Source: Sporopachydermia quercuum
Taxonomy: Eukaryota; Ascomycota; Sporopachydermiomycetes; Sporopachydermiales; Sporopachydermiaceae
Length of the DNA: 64,000 nucleotides
Direction of reading: 5' to 3'
Assembly: GCA_001599295.1 (NCBI GenBank)
Contig: BCGN01000010.1
Coordinates: 1-64,000 of the forward strand
This document shows positions 19,868 to 31,401 of the stretch, one piece after another. Position 1 is the stretch's first letter. Each line of letters starts with the position of its first letter. The notes under the pieces were generated by a model. That model worked only from the letters and a program-made list of their open reading frames with translations. It was not told the DNA's origin and did no database searches. The position numbers were made by a program, and so were the translations under genes.

Positions 19868-22800
19868 TTGTGATTCTATGTATTTTCAACCGTACAAATA
19901 TGTCAAAGAAGTTTATATTGTTATGTATAACTGCAGATCAGAGATCCTTCTGTCTTGTTTAAATTAATTCGAATTTCAATTTCAAAATATTCGATTCATT
20001 GAAGTTGGTACTACCCCCAGCGCCAGTAGTGTTTGTTGAGTTCCCTTTCCTACCATGGCTTCCAATCATTCTATTTAACACCCGCAGGTCTTGAAAAAGC
20101 TCTATTCATTCAAGTCAAGTGTTTACCGTCAAAGCGTTTTATGTCCTTTTTATAGCATTAACTTATTGTATTATTCCTCTATTGTCAAGCGTTCCACCTA
20201 ATCGTAGTGTATGTCTACGTTAAACAAACTGGCAAACATAATGTTCAGAATCTCACTAAAGTCTTGTTCTAGTCTTCCTCATGTACCAGGAACAACTACC
20301 AGAACAGCAATCATAATGTAATATAAAAGACACTTAAAAGCTGGAACCATTGACAGAATTGCCGTTTAAATATTTAACTCTTTCATTTAACAGAATCCTT
20401 CTAAGAAGTAAACGAAAACTAATACAATTGTCAACTGACAACCCCCGAACATAAAGTAACTGTCTTAATTGCTTGCATCCTACCAACGAACACCAATACT
20501 CTCGTGCATCAAAATGCGAATTAATGAGTATTAAATACTTCACAATTAGTCGTCCACGGCAACTACATCATAAGCTTTATATTGTTATTCAGATAATGAT
20601 CGAAAAACTATCTCATCTAATCTCTTCATGCAACTCCTTTATTCCTATGTGAACGGACCAGTATCAGTCATCAAAGCAACAATCCTTCCTTCAACATTGG
20701 AATCTGAATCTAACAGATTGATCTCATCTCTTATCTCTAATTTTACCTGTAAATGCAAATATTTTTTCTTCTTCTTAGTAAGACCGATAACCAATGACAA
20801 TCCATTTTCAAAACACTGTGCTATTCCCGATTAATACTCTCATCGCCCACTCGCTATTAAACTATCGGGTTTTGATGGACTTGTTTAGGAAAACGAACTT
20901 TAAGTATAAATTAAGGAACTTTATGAACTTTAGGATAAAGTTTATTCAAGTTGATTAGGCTTTGCTTCTCTTGCAAGTAGTCTCCTGAAATGGTATTTAA
21001 ATGGGAACATGGAGAAGGAATGGGAGAAATTAACGAGAAAGAACGAATGACTAGAATATTTAGATATTGATGGGATAGAACGCTCATTTTACAATTGTTT
21101 CTATCTACTTACTTGTAATTTATAGAATAAGAGCTTTAATATGTTTCAAAACTATCTTAATTCTCTCTATTTTACTCAATTTAATAATCTGTCAATTCAT
21201 GTAATGGCATATAATTAATGATATAATTAATTACATTTAGACCGGTAAAGCTGCTGGATGAAATCTTAAATTAAAACCTTGGTCTTAGATAAAACCCAAA
21301 GCTAAACCTAAACTGCAACCAGAAACTCAAACTCAACAATTCGCTCTGTAAGCATCGTCTCCGCCATTTTCCGGTTCATTTCACTCTTTATTTATTGAAT
21401 CATACTCACAGACTCCTTGCTTGCTTGTATTTTAGATGCTTAATTTTAGAAGTACGTGTGATCTCGATTAGTTCATTTCAGAGATCGCAGCCTATGTATT
21501 TCTCGCCTCATACTATACATATCATGTCATTTCTATGTCATTGCCATGTTATAGACATATGGTCTACAATTAGGTAAGTAAGTGTATGATCTTCAAATAG
21601 ATATGTAAGCAACTCACTCTTCAGCTAACTCAACAGCCGACCTACAGCTTACTTGCCTAGCCATATATATTTATAAATGAGTACCCATCAAGAGATTGCA
21701 ACTATAAGAAGTTCTTGGAACAGTTCAACAATAACACTCACCATCATTGAGAAACCTATTATCTTCTCCCGTTTTTATCCTCTTCCTTTACTGCTTTCTC
21801 CCATTACACTTTCGGTTCATGTGGCTGCTGAAGAATGTCCTGATATCTATTGTCCTAAAACTAATGAGGTACTTGGAAACTGATAGAAATCCCTTTAAAA
21901 TAAGCCAAAACAGATACTGCAGTTAGCAACAGTCTAATTACTTGTTTCAGCGGAGCCTGAAGTAATAAGCTATTTTCACTCAAAATTTATTATTCGAGTG
22001 CTTTCATGAACGATGCCAGTGATTTAATGCTATCAAATACTATCATATGCTCTCAATGGCCGTGGCAAAAAGACAACCGATGGAGTTGTTTGAATTCAAT
22101 CTTCCCTATTAAAATAGGTAAGATCTAGTAATAGCAATGGAGAATATACTTTGAGTGGATATGATATCTAATTTTAGGTCAGCTTCAAGCAAGAATAAAC
22201 CAACCCCTAATTGTTCGTCATGGACTCTGGGAACACGGACACCGTTATCATTGCCAGTGTCGCAGTTGCATAAAAGTCTTTTCTGACTTGTTTTACAAGA
22301 ATCTGGGAAGCACCTGAGATATTCGAAAGTTGCGGGTGTTTTTTTTGGCAGAGTTGAACTATTTGGAGATTTAGCATTTAAGATTCAGTTTCTATTAACT
22401 GTTTTCCTACTATTGAACTCATTAGGGGAAGCTGCGATGAATATCAACAACTCAATTAACAGCCAGCAGTTAATTCACATTCTAAGAATTGGAGGCGCGA
22501 TAACATTGAATCAGCTATTCGATAGTTACTACCATTCTGATTATCTATTGCTGTAACAATAAGAACTAGTAACAGTGATGCTGTGAATTTAAATAGTAAT
22601 ACGATAAGATATTTAAGTCTATCGAACTGCATATTAGAGTCTGTTCATGTTTATATTCACATTGATGTTGATATTTCTATTTATATCGAAATCAATAGTA
22701 ATAAAACTAGGAGCTGATATTGATTATTCGTGGAATACAATCATTAGTATAGTGACTTCTTTCATGTTGAGTGTTGGAAAATACGAGATCTGACAACTAT

Positions 22801-23408
22801 CACTTTGAACAGAATATGAAGGAATTGAGATTCCGGAAGCTTGGAAGCTTAGAAAACTCGGGACGTTAAGATCGGAATCGGAACTGAATGGATCCTATCT
22901 GAAGAATCTGTTCCCAATTAATGAAGTTATAGCACTAAATGTACCACTACAACGATGGGATAGAGTTTCAGAACAAGTTCGGAATAAAATACATCTCTTG
23001 CTGATATTGATCAATGGAGAACCGATCAATTCCGATCTGATATCCGCTCTTATTGCATTTTTCCGAAACTTTAATTTACTGAGTCTAGCCAACTATCATT
23101 TCCGTTTCAACAAACCAGTCACGTGGCTCAGGTAGAATAAGAAAAATCATTATTTTTGTGTTATTCAATTTCATATCTTAGGATTTCAGGTATGGTCTCC
23201 GATATTTTTGTATAGTCTCCTTTTTCCTTGTCTCCAATTTTGCAATTGTTTCCGCTCCCTCTAAATCATTTCCTTTTTCTTCTCTCTTTCCTGCATTTGT
23301 TCTGCTCCTTCTATCTTCAACAAAACGACAGAAAAAGCGATAATAAACAACTAAGCCACTTTCGTTATTAATAGGGCACTGCGAAATGCTGAGATTGAGC
23401 CACAGAAA
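19868..23408. other. 3.5-kb region without recognisable genes
   Basis: AT-rich sequence with only short random open stretches (60-70 codons) on both strands. No tRNA-like folding block, no terminal repeats and no transposon-like coding was recognised. The last few hundred bases (about 23.1-23.4 kb) are pyrimidine-rich on the plus strand, as is common just upstream of yeast genes. Long promoters are usual for transcription-factor genes, but this does not explain the whole length. Confidence 0.5.
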
Positions 23409-25562
23409 ATGTCAAAAACACTACAATCGGCCTCCAGGGCTTGTCTCAATTGCCGCAATAAGCATGCCAAATGCGACGGAACTCAACCATGTAAACGGTG
23501 CCTCAGTTCGGGTATGGAATGCGTCTTTGTGAGATCCCGGCGGGGAGGCGCTCGAATCCGATTTCAGAAGAACCCGGATGCATCCGGGATGATGGTCTCG
23601 GTTCTACGGACGGCTTCTTTCCAGAGTTCTCGGCCACAATTGAGTCAGCCAAGGCAGCCACTTAGCACGGAACAAATACCAAGCCACGGGAACAATGAGT
23701 CTTACTTCCAAATAAGTCATCAGCCTGTTGAAGTGGGAAGCGTTGGCACAGTTATGAAGGATAACTCATCTACAGCTGGTTCCGAGATGGATCAATCTTC
23801 TCCGTTGACTACGGCATCTACTGGCACATCGGCTACGTCTTTGAGTTCCGGTTCCGAGCCTAGCGGGATCAGCAACGGCCGTGTTGGTGGCACAGCGCCA
23901 TTGCCTTTTATTGAGGACTGTAACAATTCCCCGAGATTTAGTTCCTCTGCTAATAATATTAATGATTCAGCCCCAGCTCCCATAGTCAACTCCCCGTATA
24001 ATGCCATATTTGATACTCAATTTAACCATCGGCAAAACCCAGTTGAGTCATTCTACGCCGCATATCGCCAAATCCATGGATACTGTTTATCTTTTCAGGC
24101 GTTTGCGGCTGTAAATAAGCCGCTGGATTCATTTCCCGATTTGTATCTAACTTTTCGCTTACTTTACCTACATAGGACAGAACAAGTTCCCAGTCAGGGC
24201 TACGATTTGTGGCTCAAGGACGAACTACGCCACTTGAAATCGGCTATTGATGCTGCGCCACAGGATTTATTCAAAATTCATAGCTGCGCTACCGCAGCTA
24301 TCATCACCCACATGTGTTTCCACTTTGATCTATCCTCCGAGTTGTTATCTCAAGCGGTAGAACTAACTCTGATGTTCCGAGAAAGCCCAGCGTTATTGTG
24401 GCAATCTTCCCTAAATAGGTTATCCTCATTTCCTCTTCAGGAACTACAGTCGTCGTTCCTAGCCACTCTTTTCCAACTGAGGCTTATTGATAGCGTTTTA
24501 AGTATGACGGCTATGCAACGGTCAAGGCTGAATGAGGGTGATAGCGCGAACGATAACATAATAAATACCGGAATTAATCTCGGAATAACCGACGAGTTAT
24601 CCGATATTACCTCCGATCGGTCTTCTGTGTCCTTGGGAATTGAAACATGTAAATTCGTTGATTTCTGTGTTTCTANTGTTCAATCCTCTTTCCCCACTTT
24701 TGACCTCACTCCCGCTAAACAATCGGAAGCGTTTGCCAAATACGCCTCAATCAAAATGCAACTAGAAGAACAGGTATTCCGGTCCGTTCGGATAAACGCC
24801 ACCACCTGTTTTTCTTTAGCTTGGGTGGCTCATAGTTTAATATTTCTCTTGCTGCCCCACAGTTCCCTTTCTAGACAACTAGCCGAGAGATCATTTAACT
24901 GCCGCAAAGTCACATCCGAATCCGAACCCTTAATCAGAAACGCTAGCTCTAATCCCGATCCCATTCCNAATTCTAACTCTAACTCTAACTCTACTGCACC
25001 ACAGGAAGATAAAACAACAAATTACATTCTAAATGCGGCAAGAACTATTCCCAAAATCCTAATTGAGACTGTGGCGCTTGGAACGCTAAACGATCTTTCC
25101 CCGCTTATGGTTTGTCCCTTAATCTCGGCCTCTTTTGTACACATAAATGTTGTTATTGCCTACTGTTTGCGGACTGTTAGCCTCGGTCCGTTGGTGATTA
25201 CCTTGGAAACTGTGCTGGATAATTTATGTTTGATGTTTAAAGTTCTCAAAATGTACGGAAGAATGTATCCGTTTGCGGGGGCAGCTGTGGCTAAGTTCGG
25301 GGGAACAATTAGCAGCTTATTGCCGGGTTTAGCGAGCCGCTTAGGCATAGACGAGGCGCAGTATTCAATGACACATTCTCTTGATTTGGGTATATCATTA
25401 CAAACGCAAGATGAACCACAGTTTTCTTATCTTCAACAGGAAACGCCGCCACAGGATCTTCCGCAAATGGGAGAAATGTTCCACGTCAATGAAACCTTAC
25501 TAGCAGCTACAGATTTAAGTTTGTTTGGATTCTTCCGTGATTTCATGCATGGCGAAGCTTAA
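23409..25562 (+). CDS. Zn2Cys6 fungal transcription factor
   Basis: 717 aa, ATG start. The zinc cluster lies at the very N-terminus: C12, C15, C22, C28, C31, C38 (CX2CX6CX5CX2CX6C), followed by the basic VRSRRGG stretch often seen in filamentous-fungal C6 proteins. Residues about 55-190 are Ser/Thr/Gln-rich and low in complexity; the rest resembles the fungal transcription-factor regulatory region, with alternating hydrophobic helices. I do not recognise a specific orthologue. Two ambiguous bases (24676, 24968) give two unknown residues; the second lies beside a run of Asn-Ser repeats (NSNSNSNS). The gene is rich in CpG-containing codons compared with the ABC-F gene before it. Confidence 0.88.
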   Translation: MSKTLQSASRACLNCRNKHAKCDGTQPCKRCLSSGMECVFVRSRRGGARIRFQKNPDASGMMVSVLRTASFQSSRPQLSQPRQPLSTEQIPSHGNNESYFQISHQPVEVGSVGTVMKDNSSTAGSEMDQSSPLTTASTGTSATSLSSGSEPSGISNGRVGGTAPLPFIEDCNNSPRFSSSANNINDSAPAPIVNSPYNAIFDTQFNHRQNPVESFYAAYRQIHGYCLSFQAFAAVNKPLDSFPDLYLTFRLLYLHRTEQVPSQGYDLWLKDELRHLKSAIDAAPQDLFKIHSCATAAIITHMCFHFDLSSELLSQAVELTLMFRESPALLWQSSLNRLSSFPLQELQSSFLATLFQLRLIDSVLSMTAMQRSRLNEGDSANDNIINTGINLGITDELSDITSDRSSVSLGIETCKFVDFCVSXVQSSFPTFDLTPAKQSEAFAKYASIKMQLEEQVFRSVRINATTCFSLAWVAHSLIFLLLPHSSLSRQLAERSFNCRKVTSESEPLIRNASSNPDPIXNSNSNSNSTAPQEDKTTNYILNAARTIPKILIETVALGTLNDLSPLMVCPLISASFVHINVVIAYCLRTVSLGPLVITLETVLDNLCLMFKVLKMYGRMYPFAGAAVAKFGGTISSLLPGLASRLGIDEAQYSMTHSLDLGISLQTQDEPQFSYLQQETPPQDLPQMGEMFHVNETLLAATDLSLFGFFRDFMHGEA

Positions 25563-25962
25563 GATGAAGTTTTAGCTGAAATGGGATATAAACTTACCCG
25601 AATAGGATTGGTGTGTTTGTCCTTTGTGTTTTGTATTGGTTTGATTTAAGTTATTACTGTTCCTATTTTAGGTTCGATCAACCATACTTAAGTCCGATAC
25701 AATTTCAGATAGTTTCAAAGTTTCAATTACTCAATTAGGTTCAAAAACTTCTTTTTATAATATAGTATAGCTAGCATATACACAAAACACAAACAAAAAA
25801 GATATCAACGTCATAATTCACATTAAGGTTATTCGTATTTTTATCCACTGTAGACATCCATCCGAGCTTATTCATCCCAACTAGGTGACAATCATGACAA
25901 TCGTGATAATAATCGGCTTTGACTACCTCGCCTATCACTCTTCAGTTACCCCTTATCTCACA
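25563..25962. other. Convergent 3' spacer
   Basis: 400 bp between the 3' ends of two converging genes. AT-rich with TATA-like runs near 25755-25775 that could serve 3'-end formation. No gene seen. Confidence 0.45.
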
Positions 25963-28900
25963 CTACCAATCATCGTCTTCATCTTCATCTTCGTCATCCG
26001 AATCTCTCCGAACTCTGGCCCGGATAGCGCTCGCTAAGCCACCAGCAAGATTTTGCTGTTCCTCTTCTTGCTTCTTCAATGCCGACGCTAATCCGTTAGC
26101 GAGATTCCCGTTAGCGACTTGGGCAGTTGTGGACGAACTTACGGTTGTGACTGCGAGTGCGGGGAGATTACTTGTCTGGGCAATAGGATTACCTAAAACT
26201 TCCTTCAAATAAGCTTCAGGAGTCCAACCTTCGGCTGATCCGTCCAATTTTTTAGCTAAAAGCCATCCATTACCGGCGTTTGAAGCCACGAAAACAATCT
26301 CGTCTTTTGTAACCGATAACTCGTTAGGTCCTCTTGCTGCAAAGTCGTACAACGCCACATATTGAGGATCTGAAGGTGGCACAGGAGGCTGCTGTTGCTG
26401 TGGTGGAGGAGGTGGTGGAGGTGGCGCAATTTTCTTGGATTGTGCATGTGATTGCTGTTGATGCTGGAACTGAGGTTGAGGGGCAGCCGGTTTAGATTTA
26501 GGCTTCGGTTGAGGCTTAGTTGTTTGTGGCGCAGGTGGTGGCGCTTTCCGTCTTAGTGGAGCTTGTGGCTGAGTTTGGGTTTGAGTTTGGGTTTGAGTTT
26601 GGCCGTTATATGCAGCCGATGCAGCTAATGCAGCTGTATTCTGTGCCTGAGACTGGGGCTGAGTGTGGGGTAATTGTTGTACTTGGGGTTGAGCCTTGGG
26701 CTGATAAGACTGCAGTGGCGCAGCTCTGGGTTGAGCNCTTGGCTGAGCCTTGGGAACTTGTCTAGCTACCCCGCCTTTTCTTCGTGGCATGGGTTTTGAG
26801 ACAGAATTGGGACTATTACCGGGCATAACACTGATAGTACCACTCTTATAAACGTCTCCATTACCAGGAATTCCTTGCCCCAATGTAAACTTAACCGAAT
26901 GCATCTTCCCCGCTTTTTTATGGTACGCAATGGTTGGTCCGATGCGGATATCCAATCCCGGGCGGATAATACTCAATCGGGTAACTAATTCCGTCTTAAG
27001 CGGACAGTTCATGAGAAAATCGGGTCCCTGGCCACTACTTACCAGCGAAAACCAGTCATCCTGAAGATTAGACAACGCAACATACGCCACGCCAGATAAG
27101 GGAATTCCCCCTTCCAGACAATAGGCTAGTTGCCGGTTAATTACAGATTCGGCTATAATGTAGAACTTTGTTTTTGTCAACACAAATATCCTTCCAACTC
27201 TTACTGAGGATCTTCCGAATTTGGCGTGCAAAATCTCACCTCTGGCCGAGAATTCTACCGTTTCGGTAATTCCAACCGAACGTTTAACAATTGCACCGAC
27301 TCCAGCGGAATCGGCGGTGGCTAAGTAATCACCCAAAAACCGACGAGAGCCCAAAAGACTGAATGTTCTCCGTTCTTTACGGAAGGCTAATACAGTTGAT
27401 CCGTAATCTCGGAGTTTGAGGAAATCGGCTGTGCCTTGAAGTTGGCGCCAAAACCGTTGAATCTTAATTGCTGCTTCCTCTCTGCGTCTGAGCCATCTGC
27501 GCCAGGCCCGTTGGATCCGAGCGGCCATATTATGCCAGTATCGGTCCCGCATATGCTCTAAAGCAAACAAGGTTTCGGGAGTCTTGATAAACACTTTTGT
27601 AACTCCCATTTGAAATTCCGAGCTCGGAATTGCCGTGGCCCTTAAAATCTCCTGGACCGCGGAGATGGAATCTCCAGTCCATATATAGTCTCCGGCATAA
27701 GATGTTTTCGGAGATAATAAGTAGAACCGTTCGACAAATTTCTCAAATGATTGTCTATATGCAAAACCGGCTCTTCGGATCCGAACGTTCTCCTGTAAAC
27801 CTAAATACTTCACTTGATGTAGAACTGCTTTTTCGTTATATTCGGTTGGCGATTTATTTTGGTTCGGCTTTATTGTTCGGATATAACTAGGCTGTGCTTG
27901 AGTTAAGGTTCCCACTAGTTCGTTGGCTGAGGATTTGATTTTATCTGAAGCCGTCGGCGGTCTCCGTTTAGAGTCTTTATCAATTTTATCAGGGAATAAG
28001 GTTCCAATGAAAGGCTGTTGAGATCCGGCTAATAGTTCTAATAAATCTTTCAACATTTGGTCCTTGTTTTTATCCGTCATACCCCGCATATCATACATGA
28101 CATCCCCTGCATAATGTTTCACAAGGAATTTACCTTGGCGGAGTTCGAAGTGCGGATTTCCCGACATAAGATTCAACCGTTGAGCAAATGATTGGTCTGC
28201 GGCGTCGGAATCGGCATGTGCGGTGGCGCAGGCATCGTTTAATGTGGCGAAGATTCCGGGGGGCCGTTTTTCCTCAATCAAATCGCACACAACCTTATTA
28301 TTGAAGTATTTAATAGGGGTCCATTTTATTTGCTCTCGTACGTATTCATCTTGTTCTGCTTTTAACGTCAATTGAATGAAGATTTGTTGCAGCTTTTCAT
28401 TGACGTAATTAATGCATAATTGTTCAAATGAGTTTGTTTCAAAGATCTCAAACCCGTAGATATCCAAAATGCCGATGGACCTAGATGCCGAGGTTTTAGA
28501 TTGTAATGACACATTTACTCTATCGACAATCCAGTCAAATAAGTTGTTGTATAATCCTTTGGCGAGGGCATCCCGAACCGCGGCGGCTTGAACGGGATTC
28601 AAAGGCACGTGATAAACGGAGCCGCGTCTTCCCCCGCGCGAGGTTTCCACTATACGTTCAGTTAAAGCACGTTGTAAGCTTGGGGCGTCAACTTGGAGGA
28701 GATAAGCGACAAACGTGGGCACGGACATGTCTGAGATTTCGGCGTTCCCTTCTGAGTTTTCCGAGAAAGAGACGTTTCCGATCCATAAAATAGCGGCAAG
28801 AACACGGAAGATATTGTCTTGTTCATGTTGATGTAATCCGATAATTTCCATAGCCTTTAAAGTTTGCTCGTAGTCATTGACATCGTCAATCGAGTTAACG

Positions 28901-29703
28901 GAAGTACAGCCGGATTTGGAGGTATAGACGTAAGATTCCGGGGGTTGAATTCCGAATAATTCCTTATAGTTCGTCCCGGCACCCCGGCATAATTGATAGA
29001 AGATGTGGAAGTTACGTTCACCGGAGATTTGCCCCACTACCCGAGCTTTCTCTAATAGGTAATTTGTGATGGTGGCTCCCACAGGTTCAAAAGCTGTATT
29101 AAATAAGATTTCCAGGTACTTCCCATGCCTAGATGAATTATCATTGCGAAGGGTTTTCGCACAACCAAAAGATTCTAAGAGAGGATTAGTGGCTAAAACC
29201 ATATCTTTGATCTTCTGAATACCCGAAGAAGCTGAGCCACCGGAAACAGCAGCCACATATTGCATGATACGTTTAGCTGCTTCTGTTTTGCCGGCTCCGG
29301 ATTCACCCGAAATAATCACCGCTTGGTTCTCATTATAAGCTTTCATGTTATAATACATCGCTTCGGCAATAGCAAATACATGCGGGGGAACCTCAAGCCG
29401 ATTCTTCCCGCGGTACGATTCCAGAATTGTTTCCGTATAAATGCCGAGATCACGGAACGGGTTGATTGAAATAAGAACGTGACCAATATAAGTATAGATA
29501 GTTCCATTTTCAAACCTTTTTTTCAGATTCTCATTGATGGCTTCCTCGGTTACTTTACTTAAAAGGGTTAGATCGGAAACTCCCACTTCTTTCTTTTTGC
29601 CATGATCAAATGTGGCTTTTTTAACCACATGACGTTTGGCTGGTTGTTGCTTAGCCACAGCTCCTGGTTGCGCCTTTCGAGCGGCACGCTTAGTAATTGC
29701 CAT
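25963..29703 (-). CDS. MYO5: Class I myosin (Myo3/Myo5 orthologue)
   Basis: 1246 aa, ATG start. Motor domain residues about 40-720 with P-loop GESGAGKT (133-140), switch I region NDNSSRHGK and switch [10 protein letters not shown]. The TEDS-rule site is Ser362 in [11 protein letters not shown], the Ste20/PAK phosphorylation site of yeast type I myosins. Two IQ motifs (about 727-755: [24 protein letters not shown]) bind calmodulin. Then come a lipid-binding TH1 domain (about 765-960), a Pro/Gln-rich TH2 region (about 975-1105), an SH3 domain (about 1112-1169, [14 protein letters not shown]) and an acidic Arp2/3-binding tail ending DEDEDDDW. Between SH3 and tail are two GLASA(L/I) repeats that resemble the central motif of Arp2/3 activators. 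It acts in cortical actin patches and endocytosis. S. cerevisiae has two paralogues, MYO3 and MYO5, so the symbol stands for the single-copy orthologue. An ambiguous base lies at 26737 in the Gln/Pro repeats. Confidence 0.96.
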   Translation of the reverse strand: MAITKRAARKAQPGAVAKQQPAKRHVVKKATFDHGKKKEVGVSDLTLLSKVTEEAINENLKKRFENGTIYTYIGHVLISINPFRDLGIYTETILESYRGKNRLEVPPHVFAIAEAMYYNMKAYNENQAVIISGESGAGKTEAAKRIMQYVAAVSGGSASSGIQKIKDMVLATNPLLESFGCAKTLRNDNSSRHGKYLEILFNTAFEPVGATITNYLLEKARVVGQISGERNFHIFYQLCRGAGTNYKELFGIQPPESYVYTSKSGCTSVNSIDDVNDYEQTLKAMEIIGLHQHEQDNIFRVLAAILWIGNVSFSENSEGNAEISDMSVPTFVAYLLQVDAPSLQRALTERIVETSRGGRRGSVYHVPLNPVQAAAVRDALAKGLYNNLFDWIVDRVNVSLQSKTSASRSIGILDIYGFEIFETNSFEQLCINYVNEKLQQIFIQLTLKAEQDEYVREQIKWTPIKYFNNKVVCDLIEEKRPPGIFATLNDACATAHADSDAADQSFAQRLNLMSGNPHFELRQGKFLVKHYAGDVMYDMRGMTDKNKDQMLKDLLELLAGSQQPFIGTLFPDKIDKDSKRRPPTASDKIKSSANELVGTLTQAQPSYIRTIKPNQNKSPTEYNEKAVLHQVKYLGLQENVRIRRAGFAYRQSFEKFVERFYLLSPKTSYAGDYIWTGDSISAVQEILRATAIPSSEFQMGVTKVFIKTPETLFALEHMRDRYWHNMAARIQRAWRRWLRRREEAAIKIQRFWRQLQGTADFLKLRDYGSTVLAFRKERRTFSLLGSRRFLGDYLATADSAGVGAIVKRSVGITETVEFSARGEILHAKFGRSSVRVGRIFVLTKTKFYIIAESVINRQLAYCLEGGIPLSGVAYVALSNLQDDWFSLVSSGQGPDFLMNCPLKTELVTRLSIIRPGLDIRIGPTIAYHKKAGKMHSVKFTLGQGIPGNGDVYKSGTISVMPGNSPNSVSKPMPRRKGGVARQVPKAQPXAQPRAAPLQSYQPKAQPQVQQLPHTQPQSQAQNTAALAASAAYNGQTQTQTQTQTQPQAPLRRKAPPPAPQTTKPQPKPKSKPAAPQPQFQHQQQSHAQSKKIAPPPPPPPPQQQQPPVPPSDPQYVALYDFAARGPNELSVTKDEIVFVASNAGNGWLLAKKLDGSAEGWTPEAYLKEVLGNPIAQTSNLPALAVTTVSSSTTAQVANGNLANGLASALKKQEEEQQNLAGGLASAIRARVRRDSDDEDEDEDDDW

Positions 29704-31401
29704 AGTTAGAACTAACCGCTGAGCCGAAAATTGGGTAAAAACTAATAGAACGAACTAGAAAATATTCTCGGAACAGTTTTGCCTGACTAGGAATACACTT
29801 TTTCAAAAGCGGATGCAATCGTAATAGCTCAGTACTTCAAGCTTCTGTATATCAACTGCTCCTGTTTACTCTCCCAGAAAAATACCACTGATTATGTACT
29901 CAAAGTGAGCACAAGAGTGAAAAAGGATGAAAACCCGATTTTCGGATAGTGCAAATCTAATATAGAAGGTCTCGCAAAGATGGATTGACCCACTTTTCTG
30001 ATTCAATATGCTGATTACAGCTAATAATCGTTGATAATCGTGGTGTGGTTAATGTATGGTTGATAATAATAGTAGTGATAAGGAAGAATGGAGATACAAA
30101 AGAAAACTCGGCAAGGGAAGGCTGAGCTATTGAATGTTTCGATTTGTGATCTGTGTAATGGGACAAGACTAAAAGAGTCTGGGATTCTAGGAGGAGATGA
30201 GGGAGTCAATGGGAAATTAGGGTCTTAGGATGGGTTTGAATATGGTAGTACAAAGGTGGGTGGAAGCTAAGAGTTGTATATCGGGGGTTAATTTATCAAT
30301 AGAGTGTTAGAATCAAATCTAAAATAAATAGAGGTTTACGAAAAATATTCTATTATTACTATACTGTTTATTATTTTGCTTTTCTGCTTATAAATAGGAA
30401 GAAAATGTAAATCAAAGAGGGACTATTGAGTGCAGCATACTTAGAGATGTTGCTATAAGATACAATGATGGTCAATGATGATCTCCTTATCTTACCCTTC
30501 GCTGGTTGGTTTTATGGAAAAAAGTGATCTTTCAAGAACTTTCATAAGAATCTTCTCATTCCAATCATTCATATATATCGAATTATATTATAAGGAATTT
30601 TTAGTGATACACGTGATTTGCTCAGTAGAAATGCCCTGAAACTTTCGGAAATGATTAATAAGGGTCTGGAAATAGAGCACAGTGTTATCTCAGAAATCGC
30701 TCATCTTAAATTCAAGAATTGGGGAGCAAATATATGTATTACAGAGATCTATTCTTTGAACTGTGAGATAAAATAAATACTAAATACTCAATTTAATATG
30801 TTTCCCGTAAGTGTTTTTTTTTCTCAGTAAACTTCTCTGTTGTGGTACATTTATTTCTATTCCTAGTCCTAGGGGAAGCATCCTCCTATTCATTATGCTT
30901 CAACGAAGGACAAATAGGAATAAAAATAACATATAAAGCCAGACAATTGTTGGAAGACTAACCATTATATTTCAAATGTTGAATTAATTACGAATATACA
31001 TACAATTTAGTTGCTCTCGGAAGAGGTAGATAAGTGCTGATGATATGAGAGTACTAATAGTTTCCAGAAATGCTTATCGGATACCGGCTGGAAAACTAAA
31101 CCGGAAATAATAATATCTACTATATGTATGATAATGCATTATAATGCGTTAATATGTATTGTAGGCACATGATGCACGATAATGCATGCACTTTCTACAA
31201 TTATTTTTGTTCACATAATTATTAATTTGCTCACTTCACCATTTCCGTTATTTCCCTCTAATTATAGAATAGATCAACCACAATCACAAATTCTGCCGTT
31301 ACTGCTTCACAATTATATCCAAAATCATCTGCAGACACAATTTAACATTCGAAATAGCATTATTTTAATTCCCGATTTAAATATTAACCACATTTTCACA
31401 A
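29704..31401. other. Intergenic region between myosin promoter and DUN1 3' end
   Basis: 1.7 kb, AT-rich, no credible gene. Short overlapping open stretches near 29957-30209 (minus) look random. A small cluster of ATAATGC repeats lies at about 31130-31185. Confidence 0.45.
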
